Of a stretch of 64,000 nucleotides of DNA, positions 18,639 to 27,641 are shown piece after piece (the stretch's first letter is position 1; each line of letters begins with the position of its first letter). Source of the DNA: Dietzia sp. JS16-p6b. GTDB lineage: Bacteria; Actinomycetota; Actinomycetes; Mycobacteriales; Mycobacteriaceae. Location: contig NZ_CP024869.1 in the NCBI RefSeq assembly GCF_003052165.1, positions 682,001-746,000 of the forward strand. Direction: 5' to 3'. A program made the position numbers and the translations under genes. The notes below the pieces were generated by a model. The model was given only the letters and a program-made list of their open reading frames with translations. It had not been told where the DNA came from and did not search any database.

Positions 18639-19700
18639 TCACTCGGAGTACGACACCTCGACACGATCGGTCTTGGGCAGGAGCTGGCAACTCAGCACGT
18701 ACCCTTCCTCGACCTCCTCCGGGTCGAGGATGCCGTTGTGGATCATTTCGACCTCGCCGGACTTCAGGACGCAGGCGCAGGCGGAGCACTCGCCCTTGCG
18801 ACAGGAGAACGGAGCCTTGATCCCCTTCGACAGCAGGACGTCGAGCAGCGGGGTGTTGCGGGGCCACGAGACCTCGTGGGTCTCGTCGTCGAGTTCGACG
18901 ATCGCCGTGGCCGGCCCGGCGCCGTCATCGCCAGGCGAGTCGTCGATCACGATCTCGGCGAACGGGTCGCCCTCGATCGAGGAGAAGGCCTCGGTGTGGA
19001 TGAGGTGCATGTCGGCACCCGCGCGGCGGAGGCCGTCCTTGACGGTCTCCATGAACGGTGCCGGGCCGCAGATGTACGACTGGCGCTTGGTGGCCACCGG
19101 GTGGAGCAGATTCCCGATCATCTCGGGGGAGGGGATGCCCGACACCGATTCGAGCCAGTGCAGGACGGTGAGCCGGTCGGGGTTCTCCCGCTGCAGGGTC
19201 TGCAGTTCGTCCTTGAAGATCACGGATTTCTCGTCGCGGTTGGCGTAGACCATGACGATGTGCCCGGTGCCCTGGGAGAGCGCCGACTTGAGGATCGACA
19301 TCACCGGGGTGATTCCGGAGCCGGCGGCCAGGAGGATGAAGTCCTGGTCGAGATTCTTGGGCGTGAAGATGCCCGACGGTGCCAGGACGTGCATGGACAT
19401 GCCGACCTCGGCGTTGTCACACAGCCAGTTGGATCCATAGCCGTCCACGGTGCGTTTGACGGTCACCTTGAGACGGGAGTCCTCGGTGGGGGAACTGGAG
19501 AGGGAGTAGCACCGCGCCACGGACCCGGTCCGGTCGCTGGGGATCCGCAGGGTGAGGAACTGGCCGGGGGTGTATCGGAAATCGTCCTCCGCGCCGGCCG
19601 GGATCTCGAAGACGATCGACTTGGCGTCGGCCGTCTCCTCGATCACCTCGGCGATCGAGAGTTCGCGCACGAAGGAGCCGAGTTGTGGGGTGGCGGTCAT
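18639..19700 (-). CDS. kshB: 3-Ketosteroid 9alpha-hydroxylase reductase KshB
   Basis: The 353-residue protein has the ferredoxin-NADP reductase plus plant-type ferredoxin layout. The FAD site is RCYSLSSSP, the NAD(P)H site is LAAGSGITPVMSIL with YICGPAPFMETVKDGL, and the C-terminal 2Fe-2S domain has FSCRKGECSACACVL and a fourth Cys in YVLSCQLL. It passes electrons from NADH to KshA for 9alpha-hydroxylation, which with KstD opens ring B. No KstR box was found in the 55-bp upstream gap; kshA and its small partner lie directly upstream on the same strand, so it probably shares their transcript. Confidence 0.92.
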   Translation of the reverse strand: MTATPQLGSFVRELSIAEVIEETADAKSIVFEIPAGAEDDFRYTPGQFLTLRIPSDRTGSVARCYSLSSSPTEDSRLKVTVKRTVDGYGSNWLCDNAEVGMSMHVLAPSGIFTPKNLDQDFILLAAGSGITPVMSILKSALSQGTGHIVMVYANRDEKSVIFKDELQTLQRENPDRLTVLHWLESVSGIPSPEMIGNLLHPVATKRQSYICGPAPFMETVKDGLRRAGADMHLIHTEAFSSIEGDPFAEIVIDDSPGDDGAGPATAIVELDDETHEVSWPRNTPLLDVLLSKGIKAPFSCRKGECSACACVLKSGEVEMIHNGILDPEEVEEGYVLSCQLLPKTDRVEVSYSE

Positions 19701-19755
19701 GGGTTGGGAGCCTATCGCTTGCGTGCGGCGGTTCGGGAGGTCACTCCGGGACGTC

Positions 19756-20151
19756 CTACTCCGGGACGAACAGAGGGTTGACCATGTGATCGGTGTCAGC
19801 GGGATCGACGCCGTCGGCGAGCGTGATCAGGCCCTCCGCGTAGGCGTACCGGATGCTCGCGAGCATCCGGGGGCACGTGTCCTCGCCCTGGGGCCGCTCC
19901 CCGCCCGCCCGCCACTCGGAGAGCACGGGGCAGGCGCGGTCACTGTTCGCGGTCCACTGGATCGAGGTGTGCTTCTCGCTGTTCTTGCGAACGGACGCGC
20001 AGGTCCCGCACGTGCGGCACTCCACGGGCTGGAAGCCCGCCCGGGTGTAGGTCTCGCGGTCGAGGTCCGTGTCACCGTGCAGACGCGCGGCGCGCGCCGG
20101 GTCGGACCGATCCCAGGTGGGGGCGCGCCGGGCGTCGTGCTGCTTGAACAT
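19756..20151 (-). CDS. Small Cys-rich protein downstream of kshA (Rv3527-like)
   Basis: The 131-residue protein has a compact cysteine cluster PVECRTCGTCASVRKNSEKHTSIQW...RACPVL...DTCPRM. It suggests an Fe-S or zinc site and a ferredoxin-like electron carrier. Its ATG overlaps the kshA stop by one base (TGATG at 20149-20153), so it is translationally coupled to KshA. In M. tuberculosis the gene after kshA, Rv3527, is also a small conserved protein; the match is by context and style. A role in delivering electrons to KshA is attractive but unproven. Its stop region is tandemly duplicated (see findings). Confidence 0.65.
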   Translation of the reverse strand: MFKQHDARRAPTWDRSDPARAARLHGDTDLDRETYTRAGFQPVECRTCGTCASVRKNSEKHTSIQWTANSDRACPVLSEWRAGGERPQGEDTCPRMLASIRYAYAEGLITLADGVDPADTDHMVNPLFVPE

Positions 20152-21374
20152 CAGGTCTCCGCTCGGGAGGCGTTCGCCTCCCCGGCGACCTCGGCCATCC
20201 CGGTGTACTGGGTCTGCTCGTCCGAGGTCTCGGCCTCGCCCGCCTCCTGCTTGCGGAGGTTCTCGGCGACCTCGCTCTCCCAGTACGTGTTGGCGGCGGT
20301 GGTGTCGACCTCGAACTCGAAACGCTCCTGCATCTCGGGCTCGACCTTGTCCCGGTCCACGTAGAACTGCTCGTACCAGCGGCGGAGCTGGTAGACGGGT
20401 CCGTCCTCCTCGCACAGCAGCGGGTTCGCGATCTGGGACTTGCGCTGCCAGATCCTGACGTCCTGGAGGAACCCCTCGCCGAAGAACGTGGCAATCTTCG
20501 CGGCCATCTTGGCGGAGGTCGCGTCGTCGAAGCCCGCGGGCTTCTTCACCGAGAGTCCGTACATCAACACGAACGAGTTCTGGTCGATCGGGTAGTGGCA
20601 GTTGATGAGGATGGCTTCGGTCTCGAAGTCGCCGTACTTCTGCTTGAGGGGGTTGATCATGTACGCGGGGCCGAAGTAGGACGCCTCGGACTCCAGAAGG
20701 GTGTCCCCGTACTTGCCGCCGGTCGGGTCGTGGTCCGGCCGGCCCTTGGTGTTGAGGTACTGGGTGGCGGTCTGGCCCTCGAAGACGTTCTTGAAGTACG
20801 TCGGGAACGCGAAGTGGATGTAGTAGAAGTGCGCCATGTCGACGACGTTGTCGACGATCTCCATGCAGTTCGACCCCTCGATCACGAGGCGGTTCCACTC
20901 CCAGTCGGTCCACTCGTCGGTGCCGTACTCGGTGACTACCGGGATCGCGTCCTCGTCGCGGGGCGGGTTGCCCTCGTGGTCGTGCCAGACGAAGACCTGA
21001 CCGGATTGGATGTTCGTGGTCCACGCGCGGGTCCTGGCGCGCAGGGGGACCCGCTTGGCGTAGGGGATGCCCTTGCACTTGCCGTCGCCACCCCACCGCC
21101 AGTCGTGGAACGGGCAGGCGATGTTGCCGTCCTTGATCTCGCCGTCGGAGAGGTCGCCTCCGAGGTGGCGACAGTAGGCGTCGAGGACCTTGACCTCGCC
21201 CTGGTCGTCCGCCCACACGACGAGCTTGGTGCCGAACGCCTGGATGGAGTGCGGTTTGCCGTCGCTGAACTCCTTGACGGTGCCGATGCAGTGCCAGCCG
21301 CGCGCGTAGCGTTCCCGCGCCTCACCCGTGTCGATCTCTCGGACGGCTCCGGGGGCCGAGCCAGTTGCGGTCAT
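20151..21374 (-). CDS. kshA: 3-Ketosteroid 9alpha-hydroxylase oxygenase KshA
   Basis: The 407-residue Rieske non-heme iron oxygenase has the Rieske cluster ligands Cys68-x-His70 (YCRHLGGDL) and Cys87-x2-His90 (CPFHDWRW). The mononuclear-iron region is NVVDMAHFYYIHFAFP. It hydroxylates C9 of androstenedione or androstadienedione, or of their CoA-thioester precursors. The start at 21374 is fixed by a strong AGGAGG at 21381-21386 on the minus strand. The KstR box at 21404-21417 lies 29 bp upstream. Confidence 0.94.
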   Translation of the reverse strand: MTATGSAPGAVREIDTGEARERYARGWHCIGTVKEFSDGKPHSIQAFGTKLVVWADDQGEVKVLDAYCRHLGGDLSDGEIKDGNIACPFHDWRWGGDGKCKGIPYAKRVPLRARTRAWTTNIQSGQVFVWHDHEGNPPRDEDAIPVVTEYGTDEWTDWEWNRLVIEGSNCMEIVDNVVDMAHFYYIHFAFPTYFKNVFEGQTATQYLNTKGRPDHDPTGGKYGDTLLESEASYFGPAYMINPLKQKYGDFETEAILINCHYPIDQNSFVLMYGLSVKKPAGFDDATSAKMAAKIATFFGEGFLQDVRIWQRKSQIANPLLCEEDGPVYQLRRWYEQFYVDRDKVEPEMQERFEFEVDTTAANTYWESEVAENLRKQEAGEAETSDEQTQYTGMAEVAGEANASRAET

Positions 21375-21403
21375 GATGATCCTCCTGAGGGCATGAGCCG
21401 GAT

Positions 21404-21417
21404 GAGAACAGGTTATA
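21404..21417. promoter_or_regulatory. KstR operator of kshA
   Basis: GAGAACAGGTTATA keeps the AAC-N2-GTT core and the final A of the KstR motif; only the first outer base differs. It is placed just upstream of the kshA ribosome site. Confidence 0.75.
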
Positions 21418-21507
21418 GAATCGGGTTGCCGGTCACAACCAATCCCCGTCGGCGCTGGCACGGGGTGCCATAGCCTGCACTCGGGGGTATTCAGTCTGGT
21501 GCAAAAC

Positions 21508-21521
21508 TGTAACGTGTTCTA
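21508..21521. promoter_or_regulatory. KstR operator of the hsaACB operon
   Basis: TGTAACGTGTTCTA matches tnnAACnnGTTnna and lies 41 bp upstream of hsaA. It is 90 bp from the kshA box, so each divergent operon has its own operator. Confidence 0.85.
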
Positions 21522-21562
21522 GTCTAGGGTCAAGCGGCCTACAAAAGCCAGAGAGGGATCAC

Positions 21563-22738
21563 ATGAGCGAGCACGCCAACCACGAGGTCATCGACCGGAT
21601 CAAAGCGCTGCTGCCCGGTTTCGCCGAGCGTGCGCAGGAGACCGAGGACCTACGCCGGGTCCATCCGCAGAACATCGCGGAGCTCGACGAGGCCGGTTTC
21701 TTCAAGCTCTGCCAGCCCGCCCAGTGGGGCGGGTACGAGGCGGACATGGAGGCCTTCTACACGGCGGCCATGACCATAGCCTCCGCGTGCCCGTCCACCG
21801 GGTGGTGCGCCAGCATCCTGGGGATCCACAACTGGCACCTGGCCCTGTTTCCCCAGCAGGCGCAGGAGGACGTGTGGGGGTCGGACACCACAGTCCGTAT
21901 CTCGTCGTCCTACGCCCCGATGGGTGCGGCCACGAAGAACGACGACGGGTATCTCCTCAACGGCAAGTGGTCCTGGTCCTCGGGCTGTGACCACGCCGAC
22001 TGGGTGTTCGTCGGCGGTCCGGTGCTGGACGCAGACGGCAAGATGATCGACTTCTGCACCTTCCTGGTCGAGAAGTCGCAGTACGAGATCCTCGACGTCT
22101 GGCACGTCGCCGGACTCAAGGGCACCGGGTCCAACGACATCCTGATCAAGGACGCGCTCATCCCCGCGCACCGCGTGCTGTCCTTCGGGGACATGGCCAA
22201 CACGACCAGCCCGGGTCTCGAGGTCAACACCAACCCGATCTACCGGATGCCGTGGGGAACCATCCACCCCACGACCATCTCCACGCCGATCGTCGGGATG
22301 GCGTTCGGGTGTTACGAGGTGCACCGCGAGCACCAGCGCGCGCGGGTCCGCGCCGCGTTCGGCACCAAGGCCAAGGACGACCCGTTCGCCAAGGTGCGGC
22401 TCGCGGAGGCGGCGGGCGACATCGACGCCGCATGGCTGCAGCTCATGCGGAACGTCCGCGAGGAGATGGATCTGATCAAGGCCGGCGAGTTCCCGGGCAT
22501 GGACATCCGCACCCGCGCCCGCCGGGACCAGGTCCGCGCGACCCAGCGGGCCATCGACGCGATCGGGCTGCTGTTCCAGAACTCGGGCGCCCGCGCGCTC
22601 GAGGACACCTCGCCGATCCAGCGGTTCTGGCGCGATGCCAACGCCGGTCGGGTCCACGCGGCCAACGAGGCGACCAAGGCGTACATCATGTACGGACAGA
22701 ACGAGTTCGGCGAGAAGGTCGCGGACTCCATGGTCTGA
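21563..22738 (+). CDS. hsaA: 3-HSA hydroxylase oxygenase HsaA
   Basis: The 391-residue acyl-CoA-dehydrogenase-fold, flavin-dependent monooxygenase of the HpaB/HsaA class has VHPQNIAELDEAGFFKLCQPAQWGGYEAD, ASACPSTGWCASILGIHNW, LLNGKWSWSSGCDHADW and the C-terminal GLLFQNSGARALEDTSPIQRFWRD. It uses reduced flavin from HsaB to hydroxylate 3-HSA to the catechol 3,4-DHSA. It is first in the hsaA-hsaC-hsaB operon behind a KstR box. Confidence 0.94.
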   Translation: MSEHANHEVIDRIKALLPGFAERAQETEDLRRVHPQNIAELDEAGFFKLCQPAQWGGYEADMEAFYTAAMTIASACPSTGWCASILGIHNWHLALFPQQAQEDVWGSDTTVRISSSYAPMGAATKNDDGYLLNGKWSWSSGCDHADWVFVGGPVLDADGKMIDFCTFLVEKSQYEILDVWHVAGLKGTGSNDILIKDALIPAHRVLSFGDMANTTSPGLEVNTNPIYRMPWGTIHPTTISTPIVGMAFGCYEVHREHQRARVRAAFGTKAKDDPFAKVRLAEAAGDIDAAWLQLMRNVREEMDLIKAGEFPGMDIRTRARRDQVRATQRAIDAIGLLFQNSGARALEDTSPIQRFWRDANAGRVHAANEATKAYIMYGQNEFGEKVADSMV

Positions 22739-22765
22739 TCCGCCGGAGCCGATCGAGAGGACTGA

Positions 22766-23671
<906 letters not shown>

Positions 23672-23683
23672 AAGCCTAGGCTG

Positions 23684-23711
23684 GCCTCCCGGGCGGGACC
23701 GCCCGGGAGGC
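23684..23711. terminator. GC-rich hairpin between hsaC and hsaB
   Basis: GCCTCCCGGGCG-ggac-CGCCCGGGAGGC is a perfect 12-bp stem with a 4-base loop and no U-tract. It could act as an attenuating terminator or an mRNA-processing/stability hairpin that sets the HsaC:HsaB ratio. A strict terminator would cut hsaB off from the KstR promoter. Confidence 0.6.
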
Positions 23712-23756
23712 GATGACGCCCACGCACCACCCCAGTCCAGGGAGGACCGACTTCAC

Positions 23757-24341
23757 ATGAGCAGCACCGACCACCCCCCGGAGGGACAGAGCTTCTCCAG
23801 CCGGGACCTGCGCGACGCGCTCGGCCAGTTCTGTACCGGGATCACCGTCATCACGGCGGTCACGGAGGACGCGCCGGTCGGTTTCGCGTGCCAGTCCTTC
23901 TCCGCCCTGTCCCTCGAACCACCCCTGGTGCTGTTCTGCCCGATGAAGACGTCCGGCTCGTGGAAAGGGATCGAGGCGGCCGGCAGGTTCTGCGTCAACA
24001 TCCTCTCCGAGGAACAGGAGGGCGTCTCCTCCACCTTCGGCCGTCGCGGCGACGACAAGTTCGCGTCGATCGACTGGTCACCGAGCCCGCTCGGCTCGCC
24101 GGTGATCCACGGCGTGATGGCCTGGTTGGACTGTGAGATCGACCAGGTCCTCGACGGTGGCGACCACTGGATCGTCCTGGGCCGGGTCGCCCATCTCGGA
24201 CCGACCGAGCGGGACGTCCGGCCGCTGTTGTTCTACCGCGGCGCATATCTGAGTATCGAGGAGGACATCGTGGATCCGACGCCCGAACAGGAAGAGCTCG
24301 AGAACTTCATCACGTCCGCCGACTCGTACACGTGGCTGTGA
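23757..24341 (+). CDS. hsaB: Flavin reductase HsaB
   Basis: The 194-residue member of the HpaC-like flavin:NADH reductase family has ALGQFCTGITVITA, PVGFACQSFSALSLEPPLVLFCP, RFCVNILSEEQEGVSSTF and GGDHWIVLGRVAHL. It supplies FMNH2 to HsaA. It is separated from hsaC by 85 bp holding a strong hairpin. Its TGA overlaps the GTG start of the DUF1214 gene, suggesting coupling to the next two genes. Confidence 0.92.
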   Translation: MSSTDHPPEGQSFSSRDLRDALGQFCTGITVITAVTEDAPVGFACQSFSALSLEPPLVLFCPMKTSGSWKGIEAAGRFCVNILSEEQEGVSSTFGRRGDDKFASIDWSPSPLGSPVIHGVMAWLDCEIDQVLDGGDHWIVLGRVAHLGPTERDVRPLLFYRGAYLSIEEDIVDPTPEQEELENFITSADSYTWL

Positions 24342-25558
24342 GCGGCGCGATGGACGGGGCAGCAGTGGACGGGGCAGCAGGGGCGACCGCGCCGTTGGCG
24401 CGGGCGCTGGCCGAGGCGGAGGAGATCATCCGGTCGGCGCCGCACGTGCGGACCGAGGAGGACGTCGCGGAGGGGCTCGACTATCTGCTCGGGACCATCC
24501 GCGGGGCCATCGAGACCGGCCAGCACCGCGGACGCACACACCCTCAGTTGTTCCAGGCCACGGGTCCGTACACCAAGATGGGCCTGGACAACCCGGACAC
24601 CCTGTACTTCTACGCCAACCTCGCCGACGGCGCCGAGTACGTGATCGAGGGTCGTCGCGGCACCACCGCGGACCTGTCGTTCCAGGTCATGGCAGGGACG
24701 TACTCGGCCGACGAACGCGCCGCGTCGCACGCCGCGTTCGACGACCGTGCTCTCGAGATCGACGACGACGGTCGGTACCGCTTCCGCCTGGGGCCACCAC
24801 GGCATGACGACGACGAGGGCGACTCCGGCTACGTGGTGCTGCACCCGGGGTCGTCCATGATCGCCGTCCGCGAGGTGTACTCCGACTGGAGCCGGGAGGT
24901 GGCCGGGTCGGCGATCCTCCGCAGGGTCGACACGGTGGGCACCGCGCCGGAACCGGTGACGCTCGCCGGGCAGGAGAAGTTCTACGCCAAGCTCGCGCAG
25001 GCGCTGGTCGGGAGGCTGCGGACGTGGTTGGCGTTCCCGGAGTGGTTCTTCGGTGACCAGGAGCGCAACACACTGAACGAGCCCCGGCAGACCCCCGGCG
25101 GGCTCACCACCCAGTTCTCCTCGGCCGGGGTCTTCGAGCTCGGGGCCGATGAGGCCATGGTGATCTCCGTTCCCGTCGCGGGGGTCCCGTACCAGGGGTT
25201 CCAGCTGGGCAGCATGTGGTACGCCTCGCTCGACTACGTGCATCACCAGACGAGCCTCACCGCGGACCAGGCGCACGTCTCCGAGGACGGCATGATCCAC
25301 CTCGTCGTGGCCGACCGCGACCCCGGTCTGGCCAACTGGATCGAGACCCTGGGGCACCGCGAGGGCATCATGCAGTTCCGGTGGCAGCGGGTGAGCGAGC
25401 CCATCACCCCGGAGCTCGGTCCGGCGGTCACAGTGGTGCCGTTCGACCAGCTCGCGAGCGAGGTCCCCGGCTACGACGACCAGCGGGTGAGCTCCGAGCA
25501 GTGGCGCGAGCGCATCGCCGCGCGGCAGGACGCGTTCGCGCGGAGAGGACTCTCATGA
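24338..25558 (+). CDS. DUF1214 domain protein (Rv3531c-like)
   Basis: The 406-residue protein has an N-terminal helical part and a C-terminal DUF1214-type beta-rich domain (about 230-370), with LGADEAMVISVPV, YQGFQLGSMWYASLDYVHHQTSLTADQAHV and DGMIHLVVADRDPGLANWIETLG. GTG at 24338 is chosen because it forms a GTGA overlap with the hsaB stop; an in-frame GTG lies two codons upstream. It is followed by a sulfotransferase through an ATGA overlap. M. tuberculosis has a similar Rv3531c/Rv3529c neighbourhood in its cholesterol cluster. Function unknown. Confidence 0.75.
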   Translation: MSGAMDGAAVDGAAGATAPLARALAEAEEIIRSAPHVRTEEDVAEGLDYLLGTIRGAIETGQHRGRTHPQLFQATGPYTKMGLDNPDTLYFYANLADGAEYVIEGRRGTTADLSFQVMAGTYSADERAASHAAFDDRALEIDDDGRYRFRLGPPRHDDDEGDSGYVVLHPGSSMIAVREVYSDWSREVAGSAILRRVDTVGTAPEPVTLAGQEKFYAKLAQALVGRLRTWLAFPEWFFGDQERNTLNEPRQTPGGLTTQFSSAGVFELGADEAMVISVPVAGVPYQGFQLGSMWYASLDYVHHQTSLTADQAHVSEDGMIHLVVADRDPGLANWIETLGHREGIMQFRWQRVSEPITPELGPAVTVVPFDQLASEVPGYDDQRVSSEQWRERIAARQDAFARRGLS

Positions 25559-26751
25559 CCGGATCGACCGTGACCGACGACGAGCGGGTGCACGTCGGGA
25601 CCGTCGAGGACCTCCACGCGAGCGCCTCCCGGGCGATCGGGTTGGAGGACTTCGGCGATGGGCAGGACCACCACCGCGAGGCACTGGGCGTCCTCCTGGA
25701 CTCCCTGCACTCCGATGCCGGGCTCACCCCGGCCGGGAGCAAGTACTGGCGGTCCGTGCTCAAGGGCGCGATGGTGGCGCGGCTCGTCTCGCAGGCGGGC
25801 TTCACCGCGGACCCGGCCCAGGCGGACATCGAGATCGTGCGGCCCGTCGTCGTCACCGGGTTGCCCCGGACCGGGACCACGGCGCTGCACCGGCTCCTCG
25901 GCGCCGACCCCGCCAACCAGGGGCTCGAGCTGTGGCTCACGGAGGTGCCCAAGCCGAGGCCGCCGCGGGACCAGTGGGAGGACGACCCCACCTACCGGGG
26001 ACTACGCGACCTGTACGCCGGGTTCATGTCGGAGAATCCCGACTACGGAGGAGTGCACTACATCTCCGCCGACGACCTGGAGGAGTGCTGGCAGTTGCTG
26101 CGCCAGTCCGCGACGTCGGCCTCGTACGAGTGTCTCGTCAGGCTCGACGGGTACTCGACATGGCTGCAGAGCGTGGACTGGGTCCCCGCGTACCGACGGC
26201 ACAAGCGGAACCTTCAGTTGATCGGTGCGGACGACCCCGATCGCCGCTGGGTGCTCAAGAACCCGAGCCACCTGTTCGCGCTGGACGCACTCCTCGAGGT
26301 GTACCCCGACGCCGTGGTGGTGCAGACCCACCGTGATCCGCGGAAGTCCATGGCGTCGATGTTCTCGCTGGCGCACCGGACCGCCGCGGACTGGTCGACC
26401 CGCTTCACCCCGGACTACATCGGGTCCTCGCAGCTCGACCTGTGGGCGCGGGGCGTGGCCGAGTTCGACGCGGTCCGTTCACGGCACGAGGCGGACCCGG
26501 GCTCGCAGGCGACGTTCGTCGACGTCAACCACCGGGAACTGATCGAGGACCCGGCGGGAGTGGTGGAACGGGTGTACGCCGCGGCCGGCGCGGGGCTCGA
26601 CGACGACGTGCGGGACGCGGTCGAGGCGGAGAACGCCAGGAGCCTGTCCGGCGACCGCGCACCCGCACACCGCTACACACTCGCCGACTACGGGGTGACC
26701 GAGGACCAGATCGCCGAGCGGTTCGCCGGCTACCGGGGCCTCGAGGACTAG
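25555..26751 (+). CDS. PAPS-dependent sulfotransferase family protein (Rv3529c-like)
   Basis: The 398-residue protein has the 5'-phosphosulfate loop VVVTGLPRTGTTALHRLL (about 98-115) and the 3'-phosphate-binding segment VQTHRDPRKSMASMFSLAHR. This places it in the actinobacterial sulfotransferase group that includes Rv3529c and Rv2267c. It would transfer sulfate from PAPS to a hydroxylated acceptor; the acceptor is unknown, and a sterol or sterol-derived alcohol is a guess from context. It is coupled to the DUF1214 gene (ATGA). A convergent CysQ-like gene ends 58 bp away. The stop region is tandemly duplicated at 26740-26778. Confidence 0.82.
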   Translation: MTGSTVTDDERVHVGTVEDLHASASRAIGLEDFGDGQDHHREALGVLLDSLHSDAGLTPAGSKYWRSVLKGAMVARLVSQAGFTADPAQADIEIVRPVVVTGLPRTGTTALHRLLGADPANQGLELWLTEVPKPRPPRDQWEDDPTYRGLRDLYAGFMSENPDYGGVHYISADDLEECWQLLRQSATSASYECLVRLDGYSTWLQSVDWVPAYRRHKRNLQLIGADDPDRRWVLKNPSHLFALDALLEVYPDAVVVQTHRDPRKSMASMFSLAHRTAADWSTRFTPDYIGSSQLDLWARGVAEFDAVRSRHEADPGSQATFVDVNHRELIEDPAGVVERVYAAAGAGLDDDVRDAVEAENARSLSGDRAPAHRYTLADYGVTEDQIAERFAGYRGLED

Positions 26752-26809
26752 GCGGGTCCTCGACGACCAGGCGGGGTCGCGAGGCCAGGCACGTCGGTCC
26801 GGAGCCGGA

Positions 26810-27631
26810 TCAGAGGTACTGCCGGGCCCCCTCGATGATGCGGTCGGCGACGTCCTCCTTGCACACGAGCAGGTCCGGGAAATCTATCTGCTCGACGTTG
26901 TAGACCAGTTCTGACCCGTCGAGTCGGCTGGCGTGCAGTCCGCGCTGGCGTACCACTCCGTAGGTGGCGGCCGAATCCCACTGGTGGTGGCCACTGGTGT
27001 GGATGTAGGCGTCGCACTCGTCCTCCACCACGGTGGCGGTCTTGCCACCACCCGAGCCGAGGCGGGCCAGCGACGCTCCCAGGGACTCGGCGAGTTCCTC
27101 CGCGAAGGCCGGTGGATCGGCCTCGGAGACGGCGATGCGCAGGCGGTCGTCCTCCCGCGGGGGCACCAGGGGACCCGGGCGCGGCCCGCGGATGATGGAG
27201 ATCGGCTGGTACGTGGTGGCACCACGGCCGGTGATCACCCGCCCGTACGCGGGCATGGCGATCGCGCACGCGGTGATCCCGCCGGTGCCGTCGGGGCCGC
27301 GCTCCCACAGCGCCACGTGGACCGCCCAGTCCGGGCGCCCCGGGGTGCAGTACGAGCTGACGCCGTCCAGCGGGTCGATCATCCACACCCGCTCGGCCTC
27401 CAGGCGCTCCCGCGACTCCGGGTTCCACTCGCCGAAGACCAGGTCGTCGGGACGGGCCACCGCGAGTCGGTCCACGATCACGGCCCGGGCCTCGCCCTCG
27501 GCGAAGTCGCCCAGTTCCTCGGGGGCCACGCGGGAGACCCTCAGATCGGTGAGCAGCCGTCCGGCCTGTGCCGCCAGGTCCTCGGCGAGTCGTTGGTCGT
27601 TGGTCCGTCCGTGCTCGGGGAAGGGGCTCAT
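26810..27631 (-). CDS. Diverged CysQ-like / inositol monophosphatase-family protein
   Basis: The 273-residue protein aligns by eye along its length with mycobacterial CysQ: VWMIDPLDG, TPGRPDWAVHVALW, HHQWDSAATYGVV and HASRLDGSELVYN. CysQ removes the 3'-phosphate of PAP or PAPS. Two active-site positions are altered. The GEE metal motif reads GEWNPES (second Glu to Trp) and DGT reads DGV (the Thr that activates water is lost). The residues DPLD and WDSA are intact. It is last in the KstR2-boxed echA-fadE31-32-33 operon (10-bp gap). It may be an inactive or re-specialised phosphatase, or it may clear PAP made by the neighbouring sulfotransferase. Confidence 0.75.
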   Translation of the reverse strand: MSPFPEHGRTNDQRLAEDLAAQAGRLLTDLRVSRVAPEELGDFAEGEARAVIVDRLAVARPDDLVFGEWNPESRERLEAERVWMIDPLDGVSSYCTPGRPDWAVHVALWERGPDGTGGITACAIAMPAYGRVITGRGATTYQPISIIRGPRPGPLVPPREDDRLRIAVSEADPPAFAEELAESLGASLARLGSGGGKTATVVEDECDAYIHTSGHHQWDSAATYGVVRQRGLHASRLDGSELVYNVEQIDFPDLLVCKEDVADRIIEGARQYL

Positions 27632-27641
27632 ACAGGTGATT

